NCBI GenBank assembly: GCA_000733355.1
Contig: JNVV01000007.1
Coordinates: 556,624 to 620,623 of the forward strand
DNA length: 64,000 bases
DNA from: Falciphora oryzae
Taxonomy: Eukaryota; Ascomycota; Sordariomycetes; Magnaporthales; Magnaporthaceae
Reading direction: 5' to 3'
Below the pieces are notes generated by a model. It was not told where the DNA came from. It saw only the letters and a program-made list of their open reading frames with translations, and did not search any database. Positions 1 to 12,272 of the stretch are shown in pieces (the stretch's first letter is position 1; each line of letters starts with the position of its first letter). A program made the position numbers and the translations under genes.

Positions 1-601
1 CTACCGCAGAGGGCCCTGGCCTGGACGGCTCGCCCGAGGTCCACCAGCATCCGTCGGCGTCGACCCTCGCCTTCAAGAGGGGCGCCATTCGCGTCTTTAC
101 CATATTCAGCTTTCTCGTCATCTCCATTGTGTTCCCGGCATTTGACAGGATTATGGCCTTTATGGGTTCGTCTCGCTCTTTTTTCGGCCCCTACTCCTCA
201 ATCCGCTCATGCTCTACGGGATTTGAGGCGATGCTCTGTCTCGACGGCCTCCCCAGGTTCATATGCCCAAAACATAGTATAAACCACAGCAGCTGACCAC
301 TCAATCTGGCGGGACAACAGGAAGCGCGCTGTGCTTCAGCATCTGCGTAACGTGAGTTCTACTTCATTTATACGGCTCGGCCTGCGTCATGTTTGAGTCG
401 GGCAGCCCCGCTAACCATGCTTTCTCTCGGTCCGTCCCCCTGTGCAGCCTACCCATCGCCTTCTACCTGAGGCTTTTCGGTACAGAGATTAGCGCCAAGG
501 AGAAGACGGTCGCGTGGTCCATTATGCTCACTTCGGCGCTCCTGTCGTTTGTGGGCACCGTCTGGGCCTTCCTTCCCAAGAGCCTCATCGTGGCCCAGTG
601 A
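1..601 (+). CDS. Amino-acid transporter (Aa_trans/AVT family), 3' end only
   Basis: This is the C-terminal part of a multi-pass membrane protein of the amino acid/auxin permease family (AVT-like vacuolar or plasma-membrane amino-acid transporters). The reading frame enters the window open at position 3. Exons I can support are up to 165, 321-351 and 448-601, joined by GT..AG introns at 166-320 and 352-447. Spliced, the protein reads through hydrophobic segments beginning VFTIFSFLVISIVFPAF, then MGSALCFSICVTLPIAFYL and a last membrane helix ending VWAFLPKSLIVAQ. The FPAFD..MAF.GSALCF pattern is typical of the last three helices of this family. The segment before the first helix is hydrophilic (TAEGPGLDGSPEV). 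The start and most of the transporter lie left of the window, so substrate and location cannot be judged. Positions 1-9 could also be the end of an intron. Confidence 0.8.
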
Positions 602-1876
602 AGAACGATAAACCAAAGAAAAGAAAAGAAAAGAGAAAAACAAGGAACGCGCCACCGAGTCGGTCATCAACAGACCAATATCAGGCCTTTTTGGGTTTCG
701 TCATCGGTCAGACGACAGCGGGAGCAAGTCTCGCCCGCCAAGCACGCCCCGTCGAGGATATACATGGTGTACATGGAAGCGTGCCGGACGGACCGGCCCG
801 TGGTTCCTCTCGGTGCCCGTTGACCTTGCATTCAAATGGAGTTTGCTGGGCAATGTTTCGCATTGATTGGGTCGCTAGGGGGTGGGAGGATATCTTTCTT
901 CTTTTTCGTTCTGTTGGACAATGGACACATGGGAGGACAGTTCGCATTTACATCAGCTGCATCGGATACACTACCGACACTAGAGGTGCTGCTTTGTTGC
1001 TATATGGTGTAGTACATGGGAAATGCTACACACAGGGTGGGCGGCAGGGCCTTGTCGGGCTTCGGCATTTGTCGGAGGGAGTGATGGGCCGGGTCTGTTG
1101 CCACAAAGCCTGATACATTGCCATTTGATTGAAAGGTCTGGTGTCGCTTGCGGTCTCTACCAATTACCAGCAGATAGAAGCATCGGAGCGAGACTTGAGC
1201 GGGCTCGGTGATGGACAGTCCGAACGGGGGTGGTAGGTTCTACAAGCGCCCCAGCCCACCCCATGTCAGCCAGAATATGAACTTGATAATAACCCCGAAA
1301 TTGGAGGCGGCACGAGGAATCTGCGCTGAGTGGGCGGTGTTAGAATGCTGAGCTGCGTCACGTTTTTCAAGGCATACAAGACACGCATAGATTGGAGCTG
1401 GTTGGTTGAGTGGGTAACTTCTGGTATTGTGTCACTGACAGGTGAGGGTGGTAACTAATACACAAGAAGCGAGCTGGGCTAGATCAGATCCCGTTCGCGA
1501 GTACATGCGTGCTGCTGACTTTCTCAAGGGGAAGGGTGAGATGGTGATTCCAGTAAAAACAATCCCAAGTGGGATTTTCCTCCCAATCCATCCAAGAAGC
1601 AAGAAAAGTGTGCTAGTGAGCACAGTAGTATGTGTGCCGAGAATATGAGGCAGCCGTTTTTCTCCTGCTTCCAAAGACAGGCCGGTCGAAACAGAAAATA
1701 AAAAAGGAGATAGAGAGCCGGATGCAAAGGCGTGTAAAGATCGGTGTATGGTGAAAAGAAAGATCCCCTCAAGTCAGCAGCCCCAATTTCCAACATGGGT
1801 TGTAGACCACACAAAAGAAACCGGGACGGAGATGTGATAGCTCAGCTACCATTGATAGCAGGAGAGACAAGAGCCT
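602..1876. other. Intergenic, convergent 3' ends
   Basis: This spacer lies between the stop codons of the transporter and the KSP1-like kinase, which point at each other, so it should hold both 3' UTRs and terminators. The first 50 bases after 601 are A-rich, as expected for a 3' UTR. I find no conserved ORF, RNA gene or repeat. Confidence 0.6.
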
Positions 1877-3949
1877 CTACCAGCCACCAACCCACTCGAC
1901 GTCGAGGTCTGTGCGCCGGTCACGGCGCCAGTTCGAGTCAATGCCCTTCTTCCAAGGGCAGCCATCCTTGGCGCGATCCTTGGGACTGGTCCATTTAGCC
2001 CCGTGGTGCTGATAGCCGCCCAGAGGGCCGTGGTTGTTGAAAGCAGTATTGATGTCGTTGGCGTGCTTAGAAGCAGCCATGTTGATGGAGTGATGATGAT
2101 GATGTCCCATATTAAAATCCCAAACGCCGTGTCCCAAAGTAGAAAATCCAAAAGTAGTCTGTTGATTCGGTCGGCTATTCTTGAACAGCACTTCCGGTGA
2201 TTTGACGGCCGACTTGGCCGATTTAGTCGACGAGTAAGCTCGTCGTCGCTGCCCAAGGGCCTCCCACTTGTCGCCGCCATTGCGTTTTGGTGGTGGCGAG
2301 TAGCGAGAAGCCGGTCGTGGAGACACGGACTGTGATGGCTGTGCACGGCCTTGCTTGCACTCCGGCTCAGGCTCGTCGTCCTGGAAGAAGAAGCCATCCG
2401 CGACCAGGTCGTCGTCGATGTTGTTGGAGATGGTGTTCTCAATCGACGGGATGTGGTCGGAGATGAACAACGTAGATGCCTTGGTCGCCGGCGACAGACC
2501 ACGACGAGGAGTGTCGTCCTCGTCCTCGTCCATGACCTTACTCTCATGGCTCCAGGTTCGCGAGTTCAGCCCCTTGAGGTTCGCCATCTGGCGAGCACGC
2601 TCATTAGCCTCCTCCTCCTCATCCTCCTCCCACATATCACTCCAGCTCTTGGAGAAGCCCTCGCTGTGACCACCGAAGACATTGGACATGGCGGGCTGGG
2701 CGCGGGACCGCGACATGGTGATGGGGAGCGAGCCAGCCATGGGCGACACCTTGCGGTGCTGCTGGGCGTGGGTCATGGCCAGGGAGCTGACAGAGGCACC
2801 CAGGCTCGAGTTGAGCACCGAGTCCATTGAAGGGGTCTGGCCCGCGGTGGAGAACCAGTCTGCGGTGGTGGCCTCCGACTTGGAGAAGAGGTCCTCGGTG
2901 TAGCTCTCGTTGTCGGGGATCATGCTGAGCTGGCGAATGGGCTTGGCGGAAGTGGTGTGCAGAGCCTTGGCCCACGGGAAGGCACCAGTGTCGACGGCAG
3001 GGCTCTGGATCGAGGGAGTGCGGAGAGGCTCGCGGTTGGCAGAGGCCAGGGCAGTGCGGTCCGTGGAGCAGAAGTCGTCGAGAGCCTCATCCGTGGTGGT
3101 GAAGCTAACAACGCGGCGGAGGGCACGGCGAGCACCAACCAGCGAGCGCTTGTTGGGGTCGAGGTTCATGCACTCGACGATGACCTCGTACGTGTCTTGG
3201 GACATGTACGGGAAGACATCGAAGAGGGACTGCTTGTCACGCGAGAAGTCCAGGAACAGCAGGTCCGCCTCGGTCGGGGTGGTGAAGGGGTTGCGCGAGA
3301 ACAGGACGTTGAGCAGGCAGATGCCAATGGCCCAGATGTCGGCCTGGGCAGGCGAGTAGCCAGCACCGGCTGAGTCATACTGTTCCGGCGACATGTAGCG
3401 GTCGCTGCCAACAGTGGCCTCGTACGTCCACCTCTCCGTCGTCGCCAGGCCGAAGTCACCGAGCTTCAGGGAGCCGCCATCGGTGAGGAAGATGTTCTCA
3501 GGCTTGATGTCGCGGTGGTAGATGCCCTTGGAGTGCATGTACTCGACGGCATCAACAAGCTCAAGCATGAACTTGCGGACGTGCTCCGTCTCCAGGGGTC
3601 CGTAGCCATGGCGGATGGCCTCGTAGAGGTCGCCACGCTCGCAGAACTCGAGGACGATGTACACGTGAGCGTCCGTCTCGAAAGCGTCGACCAGGTTGAC
3701 GATGTTGGGGTGGCTGCCGAGGCGCTTGTGCAGCATGAGCTCCTCGGACTTGTCGTCAACGGCGAAGTCGAAGCCGTACTCGTCGGCGGCCGCCTTCTTG
3801 GTCAAGCACTTGATGGCAACCTTCTCGTCCGTGCGGATGTCCCTGGCCATGAAGACCATACCAAAGGAGCCGTGGTTGAGGGGCGAGATGGTCTCGTAGC
3901 GTCCGTCAAGGACGACGCCCATGTCGAACCTGTCTCGCAGGCATTCCAT
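1877..3949 (-). CDS. KSP1: KSP1/Ran1-like serine/threonine protein kinase
   Basis: Single-exon gene for a 690-residue kinase. The catalytic domain fills about residues 15-285: glycine loop NHGSFGMVF at 25-33 (the first glycine of GxGxxG is Asn, as I recall for Ksp1/Ran1 kinases), ATP-binding Lys47 in VAIK, HRD 145-147 in YHRDIKPEN, DFG 165-167, and SPE in place of APE near 186. The rest is a long low-complexity tail with Ser/Pro stretches, an acidic run (EEDEEEEANER) and a short His run (GHHHHHS), likely regulatory and disordered. Budding-yeast Ksp1 acts in TORC1/PKA-linked nutrient signalling, filamentous growth and autophagy; the fission-yeast relative Ran1/Pat1 represses meiosis. The role here is inferred from family membership. 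The start is the first Met before the domain. The sequence upstream of the start is pyrimidine-rich on the coding strand as far as about 5.5 kb, suggesting a long 5' leader. Confidence 0.93.
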   Translation of the reverse strand: MECLRDRFDMGVVLDGRYETISPLNHGSFGMVFMARDIRTDEKVAIKCLTKKAAADEYGFDFAVDDKSEELMLHKRLGSHPNIVNLVDAFETDAHVYIVLEFCERGDLYEAIRHGYGPLETEHVRKFMLELVDAVEYMHSKGIYHRDIKPENIFLTDGGSLKLGDFGLATTERWTYEATVGSDRYMSPEQYDSAGAGYSPAQADIWAIGICLLNVLFSRNPFTTPTEADLLFLDFSRDKQSLFDVFPYMSQDTYEVIVECMNLDPNKRSLVGARRALRRVVSFTTTDEALDDFCSTDRTALASANREPLRTPSIQSPAVDTGAFPWAKALHTTSAKPIRQLSMIPDNESYTEDLFSKSEATTADWFSTAGQTPSMDSVLNSSLGASVSSLAMTHAQQHRKVSPMAGSLPITMSRSRAQPAMSNVFGGHSEGFSKSWSDMWEEDEEEEANERARQMANLKGLNSRTWSHESKVMDEDEDDTPRRGLSPATKASTLFISDHIPSIENTISNNIDDDLVADGFFFQDDEPEPECKQGRAQPSQSVSPRPASRYSPPPKRNGGDKWEALGQRRRAYSSTKSAKSAVKSPEVLFKNSRPNQQTTFGFSTLGHGVWDFNMGHHHHHSINMAASKHANDINTAFNNHGPLGGYQHHGAKWTSPKDRAKDGCPWKKGIDSNWRRDRRTDLDVEWVGGW

Positions 3950-6900
3950 GGCGTCTGATTTGATGATGAAAACAGACAGAAAATGGGTATCGTAAGATTA
4001 GAGTTGAAAAGAGACGAGAGGATTATCGATGATGTTGCTGATAGTACAGTTGCAGCAGAGCTTTTGTCCAAAGTCCGTTGGCCCAGTCTAAGATGCCGCC
4101 ACGGGCAGGTGCGGTCCGAGGCGCGGTGTCGAGTGGTACAAGTCAAAGTAGATGAACAAGTCGGCGTCGGTCTGAAGGCTTTGTGTGGCAGATCGGCGCG
4201 GGGCTAGCGTGGTCTCGAAAGGCGTGTGCGAACTCCGGGAGTCGAGAAGAGAGAAAGGGTATGATGGGATATACAATCGTCGAAAGATTCGCCAAGGCAC
4301 AGCAAAACAAACAGAAGAAAAAAGAAAACTCCAAGTCGTTCCAGTCAGAGGCTCATATGTGATGTGTGGTTGTAGGATTCAAACAAAGGAAATAAAGCGG
4401 GCAGGTGGGCAGTCAAAAGGGACCGAGGGTCCGAGAAGGGGGGATAGGCGATGCTACGAGAGCATCGAGAAGGTCAAAAAGAGTGACGTTGATGTTTTTG
4501 TGGTGTTGGTGGTTGTCGCTAGAGTTGAGATGGCAAAATGGGGATACGTCAGATCAAAGAGTAGACCGGGACGACCCTGATGTGTGCTAGTACTCGTATA
4601 TTGAACACGGGCAGGGGGGTCTGAGATCGACCGATGACTGGACGAGGGAAAGGTGTAGAGACAGAGATAGGAAATGGGTCGGCGGCCGAGAAGCAACCGG
4701 ATCGGAGTGGTTGAGTGGTGCTTGTCGAGGGCGCCCGAGGATGGTGAGAAGTCACCGAATGAAGAAATACCAGGTGGGCAAGAAACTCCCGTCCCGACGT
4801 GTGTCGATCGATGGCAGCTATTGCGACACCTGGTTTATCTGGGTTGTGAACATCCGTGAAGGTTTTGGTATCAGTGGAACAGGATGCTGAAGAGATGACT
4901 CTTCAACCCCCTTGTTCAACGAGATGGAGCCGTCCAGGCTAGCGTGAGCGTTCGGTGCCAGGGGATGGCCGGCGATGGAGAAGTCGTAGCCTTCGGCGAT
5001 GTGAGCAGGTTGGCAATTTGCCCTCTTGGCGGCCGATTGCGTGACCAGAGCGTCTAGGTGCTGTTGCTACTGCGTGCTTGATTGCTCTAGGTATTGAGTT
5101 CGTCGTGTAATTGACTTGGCTTTGGCGTGTCGTGTGCTTGCTCGCTCCCGCGGCGTCAAACTCTTGTCGGATTGTTGCACCGGACCGAGGAATTGGATTG
5201 CGTCGTCGTCGGAGGCGGAGGGCGGCAGGCGGCGAGGATTGAGAGGCCGATCGAGTCACGAGAGCGGTGCGGGCGGACAAAGGGCGGCGGGTCGAGACTT
5301 TGTACACACACGGCTAAGCCGAGGCGGGAGGGAAGAGGTAGGGCAGAGAAGGGAAGAGGGAGGCGGACTTCGCGAGACGCAGCAACGGAGCAAAAGGAGG
5401 CGTGCCGTCCTTTGACCGAGGCGGCCCACGCTAAGATATATCGAACAGGCTGCAACGGATGGATGATGAACGGTGAAGCGGAGGAAGAAGGGTGGATGGG
5501 GGAAAGAAGAGGAAGGAAGGAGAAGAGCGGTGGAGAGAGGTCCAAGTGGGAGTGGAGGATGCAATGCAGGTGCAGGCAGGCCCTGCCTGTCCTGGCTGGG
5601 GGTGCGAGGGCGTGTGGATGGCAGGCCGCCAGAGCGTGCGCGATGGCTCACGAAACTATGGGGATTGGTGGACCCGGGCCCCGTTTGCAGGAGCCAAGGT
5701 TGGCAAGGGCAGGTGGGGGAAATGAGCAGAAGCTGCTGGACGGTGCTGGGCCAGCCCAGTCACCACCAGCGCGCCAGCAGTAGTAAGCCAGCCCATTCTG
5801 CTGAGGCACGGGAACCGCGGGTGACATGAATGACATGGCCCCATTGCACCAGGCCGCGGAACCCACAGGTACACGGTACGTACACGCGGTCGGCACCACC
5901 CAGACCCCTGTCGGAAACACGCACTGGTCGAATGACCCCGAAAGGGTGGGCGCACCTCCCTGGCAGGCACTGGCTGCCCGCAGGAAACTAGCACTGCTGG
6001 AGCTACAGCACAATACGTGCAGCGCAGCCTGCGGCCGGGACAGTGCACGGGGCTGGGAGGTGCACTGACTCTGGCGACATCACCAGGCCAGTCCTGCAGT
6101 AACGGCTCGACTGTTCGCTTCTGCACACACTCTCGCTGTTCCCACAGTGCCAGGCCTGGCGCACGGGCACGGGCTCCGCGTGTAGCAGCTCAGGCAGATG
6201 GACACCCGTCGCACTGCCTCAAAATGCCATGGGCAATGGAGCATCGTGTTTTCAGAGAGTAGCTCCCAATACCCGAAACAGGATCAACAGGCTCTATTTG
6301 CACACACACACATTTATGGATCCTGCCTCAGGACATCCCAATCCCCATTGCACATTGCATCACCCAGGAGGCGTCCTGGAGTCGTGCGTGCTCCTAAGTA
6401 CAGGCGCAGGACGTGGAGACTCCGGGGGATGTGCAGCGCATTTCGACATGATCCATGCCAGCGCTATGCCGCCCGTTTTACCTGCGCGCCTGTGGCCACC
6501 TCGACCAAGAGAAGACACTTGAGTGCCTCCGCTAAAACTCTCCGCGCCGGGTGGGCATGGCCGTTCGTGCAAATCCACACAAACGTAAACAAAGGAAGCC
6601 AGCATGTTGCCAGCAGGCAGCGCCAAGCAAGCGTCGGGCCCAGTCCGGCCCATGCATGTTGGGTATGCCCTTGTCTCGATTCGCCACCGTTGGTCCTGGG
6701 CTGGCTGTCTGCTCCCAAGCGCGAACAGCCACGCTGCCAGCTGCGGCACGCTACAAGGTTGCTAAAGATACAATGGCTTCGCGCGCGCAAGCCACCCACC
6801 ACACAGTAAGCAAGCGTCCCCCGGTTATCGTACCGATACGTGTCCAGCAGGGGTTATTGGCGATTTGGCCTTTGCTGGCCAGCCGCCTGTCTTTTCACCT

Positions 6901-9155
6901 GTCGTTTTCGAGCCCTTTTGGCCTGGAAATTCTGGCGCCGCGCACCACGAAAAAGGCGTCATTGGCTCCGTTGGCTCCAAGGCAAGCTCAGGCAAGGCAA
7001 TGGGTCGCTTCTCGTCCACTCAATCAAGGGGCCGGCCGCCTTCCCATGCCTGACCATGCCTTTGGCCGACCACCTGCACCAAATGGCCTCCTCAACACGG
7101 TGTCCATCGACTGTGCCCTTTTTCTTCTTCACTGAAGGGATGGAGTGGACTCAATGCAATCAAATGAGCTCCTCTTTGCCGGCGCCCCACACACCCTCTG
7201 CTGCTCCGTGCGCCTTCACACCGCCATTGCCGAGTTGGAACAGCTCAGGACATTTGAGAACCTGAAATGGGAAGACTCGTGGCAGTTTTTCCTGCCTGAA
7301 TGTTGATGTTGCAAGACGGTGGACTCAACAAGTCGTGCCTTGAAGTGGGCTCGCTACTTGTTCTGGCCCAGGCACCTCCCAGTATGACTGGCAGGCAGAA
7401 CATAAACGGCCACGCGGGCAATGGGCGAGTCCCCTCCACCCAGCAAAAGCCCAGTGGACAAAGGCCACGTCGTAAATAACAGGTCACTAATGTGTACGTG
7501 CCCAGCAAGAAAAGGCCTACCGACTACTTGTCCGTACCTTGACCTGGGATGTACCTGCGCAGGCGCCTCGCTTCTCCTTTGTTTGTTTACCACCAATTGA
7601 GAAACATGCATGCCCGCCGCATACGAATAGGTACCTCGGTATCAATGGGGACTACATGACCCCGAAACAAAACAAGCAGAAGCCAGCGAGACTGCCCACT
7701 TCCCGTGGACAGAGGCTGCAACACGGCGTCTTTGCCAGGAAAGCCAAAATGTCGAGGCGAGGAGACAGATGTTTAGGCCATGTCACACTGAGCACCGAGG
7801 CTTCCATCCATCCACCTCACTGTTTTCCCCACTCACACCTGGGACTGGAATGGGTAGGACTGGCGCAATTTGGCATGGCGCCTCGCCGCAGCCGGGCAAG
7901 CTCCTGCTACAGCAAACAGGCAAAGGAGGGTTGCGTTTACGGGGGCGCGGTCCAGAAGCAGTCTGTTTCACCTGCACGGCTTCGAGGGCGGCAATTGGCT
8001 GCCCGCACTGCACTCCTTTCCTGCTGCATCAACTCGTGGCCATCCCCGTTGCCGCTCATCAATCGAAAAAATGCATACCAGCGCTGGACGAAGCGAGGCT
8101 CAACCGAGGAGCGACGGATGGCCTGCCAAGTGGTCTCAGAGCGCCTGGTCTTCTGGGGTGTGGGTGCGGGCGGGCGTGTGGGTGGACGAGAGACACGGGG
8201 AGAGCGTCTGTGTGTGAGTGTGAGTGTTGCTGCATGTGGCAATTGCCCTGCTGCCGCTGCCGCCGTGGGACAGAGACACATCGCACGTTGACACAACGAG
8301 GCACGATCCCCAGGGTCCTGTCGTGTGGCTCTCGACAGGAATCCGTTGAATGATGCAACCGCAAATGAAATGAAACCAAAGGGCGCTAGCGTGCGGAGGG
8401 AGTGGGCTGTGTGATTGATGATGATGGGCTCGCGGTTCTCAATGTATTGGTACCCACTCCACATTTCCCAGGTCCCAGCCCGAAGACATCAGACGGTCCC
8501 TGTCCGCGGTGGACCGGACCGGTGGCTACTATGACTACGACTTGTCATCAACAGGTTTACGTGTTGGAATTGGGCCCGTCCATGTCATCGGGTGAAGAAG
8601 AGTGAACGTGTGTGATTGTATGTATGGATGCCCGCTTATATGGAGGGAGCGACACAGCGAGAGAGAAAAATGGACCAAGAACATGGCATGAATGAAGATG
8701 GGATACGGGATATCCCCCCGTCCTCCGAGCCTGAGTCGCGTTCAACCCGATTTTCGGACGGAGACTTTTATTGGGCGCTTCGGGGGCTCGGTCGGACAGG
8801 TGGACACGGAAGTCGGATGGTGTATGATAGGGGATAAGAACCCAGATACCTGTCTTCTCTGCTCCTCCGCGCATTGACATCGACACGCGCATGTACTCGA
8901 TACAGGGCGTGAGGGCGTAGGTTCACGGGGTGAGTTCGTCGTAAACTCGTAATCAAGCCATGATCGCCCTCCATAACACGGCAGGGTTTTGGTCGGCCGG
9001 GGATGATCGAGGCTCGGTTGGGGGCGCCAACACCAAATTTAGTGGCGGACAAGACCGGCCGTCTCATCCGGCCGACCCCCAGAGAAAGCCGGCGATGGAC
9101 GGGCGACCCCAACAATCCGACAACCCGAAAAATGGCCCCTAAATCCCCGAGAAAG

Positions 9156-9187
<32 letters not shown>
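9156..9187. repeat. Poly(A) tract, 32 bases
   Basis: An uninterrupted run of A preceded by GAAAG. It sits mid-spacer between the kinase and UTR4. It could be a poly(dA:dT) promoter element, a retroposed tail or simple slippage; no retroposed gene body is visible beside it. Its exact length in a draft assembly is unreliable. Confidence 0.9.
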
Positions 9188-9190
<3 letters not shown>

Positions 9191-9802
9191 AAAAACACAC
9201 CAGGCCAAAAGGCTATCGTCGTCTGATCTGTGACGATGCCCTGTAGCGTTGAGACGGGCTCTATCCCGGCCTGGTGCGGGAATCGAAGGAAAGGAGTAAG
9301 CAAGAATGGAGCAGGCAAAAAGCCTGATGACCGAACGGCCAGCGGTGCAAAAAGTCGTCGCGTGCACACACACACACACGCAATTGACGAACAGCGCATC
9401 GCAGTCCCCGTCCTCCAGTTTTCCATGGATGGCGGCGCACGCGAGTCAAGACCCGAGGATTTCCCCCAACCACACAACATCATCATCGCTCCACACCCGC
9501 ACGCATTGCGCCGGACAGCCCGCACTTCCATGTTGGCGAGACAGGAGACAGGAGGCGGGCGGTGCATCACAGTAAGGGAAGGGCCGGTCTCTGCCCGGGC
9601 GTGTGCAGCAGAATAGAACCACGTCCTTCGTCCGCGCACTCCCGCTCTCCTTGCTTCCCTCGGCCTGTCTCGTCTCGAGATAATCTATCCACTTTGGCAG
9701 GAAGCTTTAGGCGGGACCGTTGAGACTGCCTCCTATAGCAGCCTGCAGGAAGCAAGGAAGCAAGGAAGCAGATACAGTAAGGCCCAAGTTAGGCGGGCGA
9801 TA

Positions 9803-9844
9803 GTTGATGCAGAATGCAGAGTGCAAAATGCAAAATGCAAAATG
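9803..9844. repeat. Short imperfect tandem repeat (TGCAAAA unit)
   Basis: Starting at GATGCAGAATGCAGAGTGC, a 7-8 base unit TGCAGAA/TGCAAAA recurs about five times. It is a small slippage-type minisatellite in gene-free DNA with no apparent function. Confidence 0.7.
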
Positions 9845-12272
9845 GACAGAAATAACAAAACACGCAGCCCAGAATGCCAGAGCATCAGAATCCCTAGGGC
9901 TTTCGTCACATCACACGCCCGGTTAAGATATTACCCATATCAAGAACATACATGCGATACGCTAGACGTCCTGTGCCGCAGCAGCACAGTAAATGAGTTG
10001 ATGGAGGTAGGGCGGGCAAGCGCCCGTCTGTTTTATTTGTGGCACCAAAAATCCCCGAATCGATCGGCCGTTGTTGGTCAACCGTTCCCAATTCCGCGGC
10101 AGTCCCGGCAAGACTTGTCCTTGTTCGTGTTCGTGTGCCGGGCTGCGCACAGTACGTGTGCATACCTAGGTGCACATATAGGGGCCTTGTGTCGTGTATA
10201 GTGTCAAGGTGTGCACGCTCCAACAACAACGCGGGCAATCAAGCAAAGCAAGCAAGCGATGCAGATCTTCGATAGGAAGCCAAGCACGCCAGCCCGCGTT
10301 CCGTTGGGACGGCAAGGCGGGTTCAAACGGCTGATCGATAACACTGGGCTGATAACCGAATATGGCGGTCAGGCAGGCAGTTGTTTTTGCCGTCAATGCC
10401 TTGTTGGTGACGGCCCCCCTCCTCCTCCATTCGTCTCCTCACTGGCCGGGCGGGATGATGGGCATGCATGTGTGGCGGCCCCCTTCTTTCTTCTTTTCCA
10501 AAACACCCGTCCAATGTCTGCGCCGGCCTGCCCTCCACCACGCTGGTCACGGAATGTGGGATAAGGCGGCGGGCGGGCTGGGCTGATAGGATAAATGGGT
10601 TTGGTTGTTGTGGGACCCCTCCATCCCTTTCTCTCCCTTGGCTGGAGGGGCGCAGAGTGGCTGCAGCAAAAGCTGCATGCACGTCGCCTGCTCCTGCATC
10701 ACGGCCTAGCCGTCTGAGGGTGTCAGAACCCGGATGCTGAGAGGCTGGTCTTTCTCCTCATGATGCGCCTGCACCAACCAGTGCATCCCCCCTGCGACGG
10801 AGGGAGAAAAAAAAAAGAAAAAAAAAGAAAAGAAACTCGCGTGCAACCCATCCGTCGCCCGGCCAGTCCAATTGAATGTGCAGGTCTGGTCTCGGCGTGC
10901 TCATCCTTTCATCACTCCATGCCGTTTTGTCGGGCGGCGGACGGTCTGACGAAGCACCAGATCGGACCCCTACGGCGTGCCACGTCCAATGGACGATCTG
11001 AGAGGCCAATTGCTGCCCTTGCGCTCCATCACACGAGCCGACACTCACACGAAGTCACCGTGACCATTCAGGAGGTTGGTTCCCGTCGCGCATGGCTGGG
11101 ATTTTGTTTGTTGTCGGTCGGCCAACCGACCAACCAGAGTTTTTCTTTTCTTTTCCCGTCTGCAAGTTCTTTGGCCCCCGGCCGCTGGCTGGCCCGCCAC
11201 CGGTCGGGGGCTGCATGATTAGCTGCCTCGCCGAGGTCGGTCGCTGCATGAACTGCAGGGGACGGAGGGCAGCTGGCAGGCCAAGCCAAAAACAGAAGAT
11301 TGTTTTTTTTTTTTTTTCGTCTCACTTCCCTTCGCTGCCTGCCCGCGGACACGATGAAGTTGGACATGGAGAGTGTGGATTTCTTGGCTTCGATCTATCC
11401 GATGTGCCTTGCGTGCTCGGTAGTATTCTGTATACGCATTTGCATTGCTGGCAATCTCAACGGCAATGGGTCCCGGGGCTCGCAGAAAAGAAGAAAAAAG
11501 AAAAAAAAAAAAAAATCAGCTTCTATCTGCCTTCCTGTTCTGTGCTGCGTCCACCGCCGCCAGTCTCGCCCGCGGCGGGGGCCGGAAATTTGGCCCGGGG
11601 ACTGGCGACAGGTCCCGACCGCCGCCCGCCCTCCTTCCCGATTGCTTCTGTGGATCGAGCCCACTGGCCAACCCGCCCGCAACTCCAGGTCTCCACGCTA
11701 CCGGCCCCCGAGGCCCCCACTTCCATCCAATCTTCGGATGCCGTTTTGCGGTTGACCGCCTCTTCAGGGCAGCAGAAAGCCCACACACACCTCACCCAAC
11801 CTAGCAGCGTGCGCCAAAAAAGGGCACCGTTTCTGTTGCAAATTCTGTGCCTGACTGGCCTGCCGAGGGTGTTAGTCGCGTCGTACCAAGCTTTTCTGGC
11901 GTTGGAAGATTTTTTTTTTTTTTCTTTTTTTCTTTTCTCTCTCTCTCTCCTCTTCACCGTTTCCCATCGCGCGAACGCGAAGCAAGATTTCTCGTGCTGG
12001 ACCTTCCTAACCCCTGCTCTCCCGCTTCGGCACCTTCCTCGGCGTCGGCCCTCCGCGTCCGTCCCAAGCAGACAGACCAAAGAAAAACCTGCCTCCGGGG
12101 TTCTCTCGTCACCATCACCACCCTGGTCCGTTCCTCACCGCCTCCCCGCTCCGACATACAACCGGAAGCTGTCTCACATCTCGGATACCATACCATCGCT
12201 TCCAAGCAATCCGAGCAAGGCCCTGCCCCCCTGCGTAGATCACGGCTGTGTGCACGTCGCAGATCAACCAAC

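Larger units (their letters stand above)
3950..12272. other. 8.3 kb gene-free divergent spacer (KSP1 / UTR4)
   Basis: No ORF here resembles a known protein. The many open frames are short, overlap on both strands and are rich in Arg, Pro, Ser and Ala, as GC-rich noncoding DNA gives. The left part (about 3950-5600) is purine-rich on the plus strand, so pyrimidine-rich on the kinase coding strand, which fits its leader and core promoter. The right end (about 11910-12270) is pyrimidine-rich on the plus strand just before UTR4. In between are an A tract at 9156-9187, a short CA run near 9365-9380, a TGCAAAA-type tandem at 9803-9844 and T or A tracts at 10807-10830, 11303-11317 and 11910-11923. 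Confidence 0.6.
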
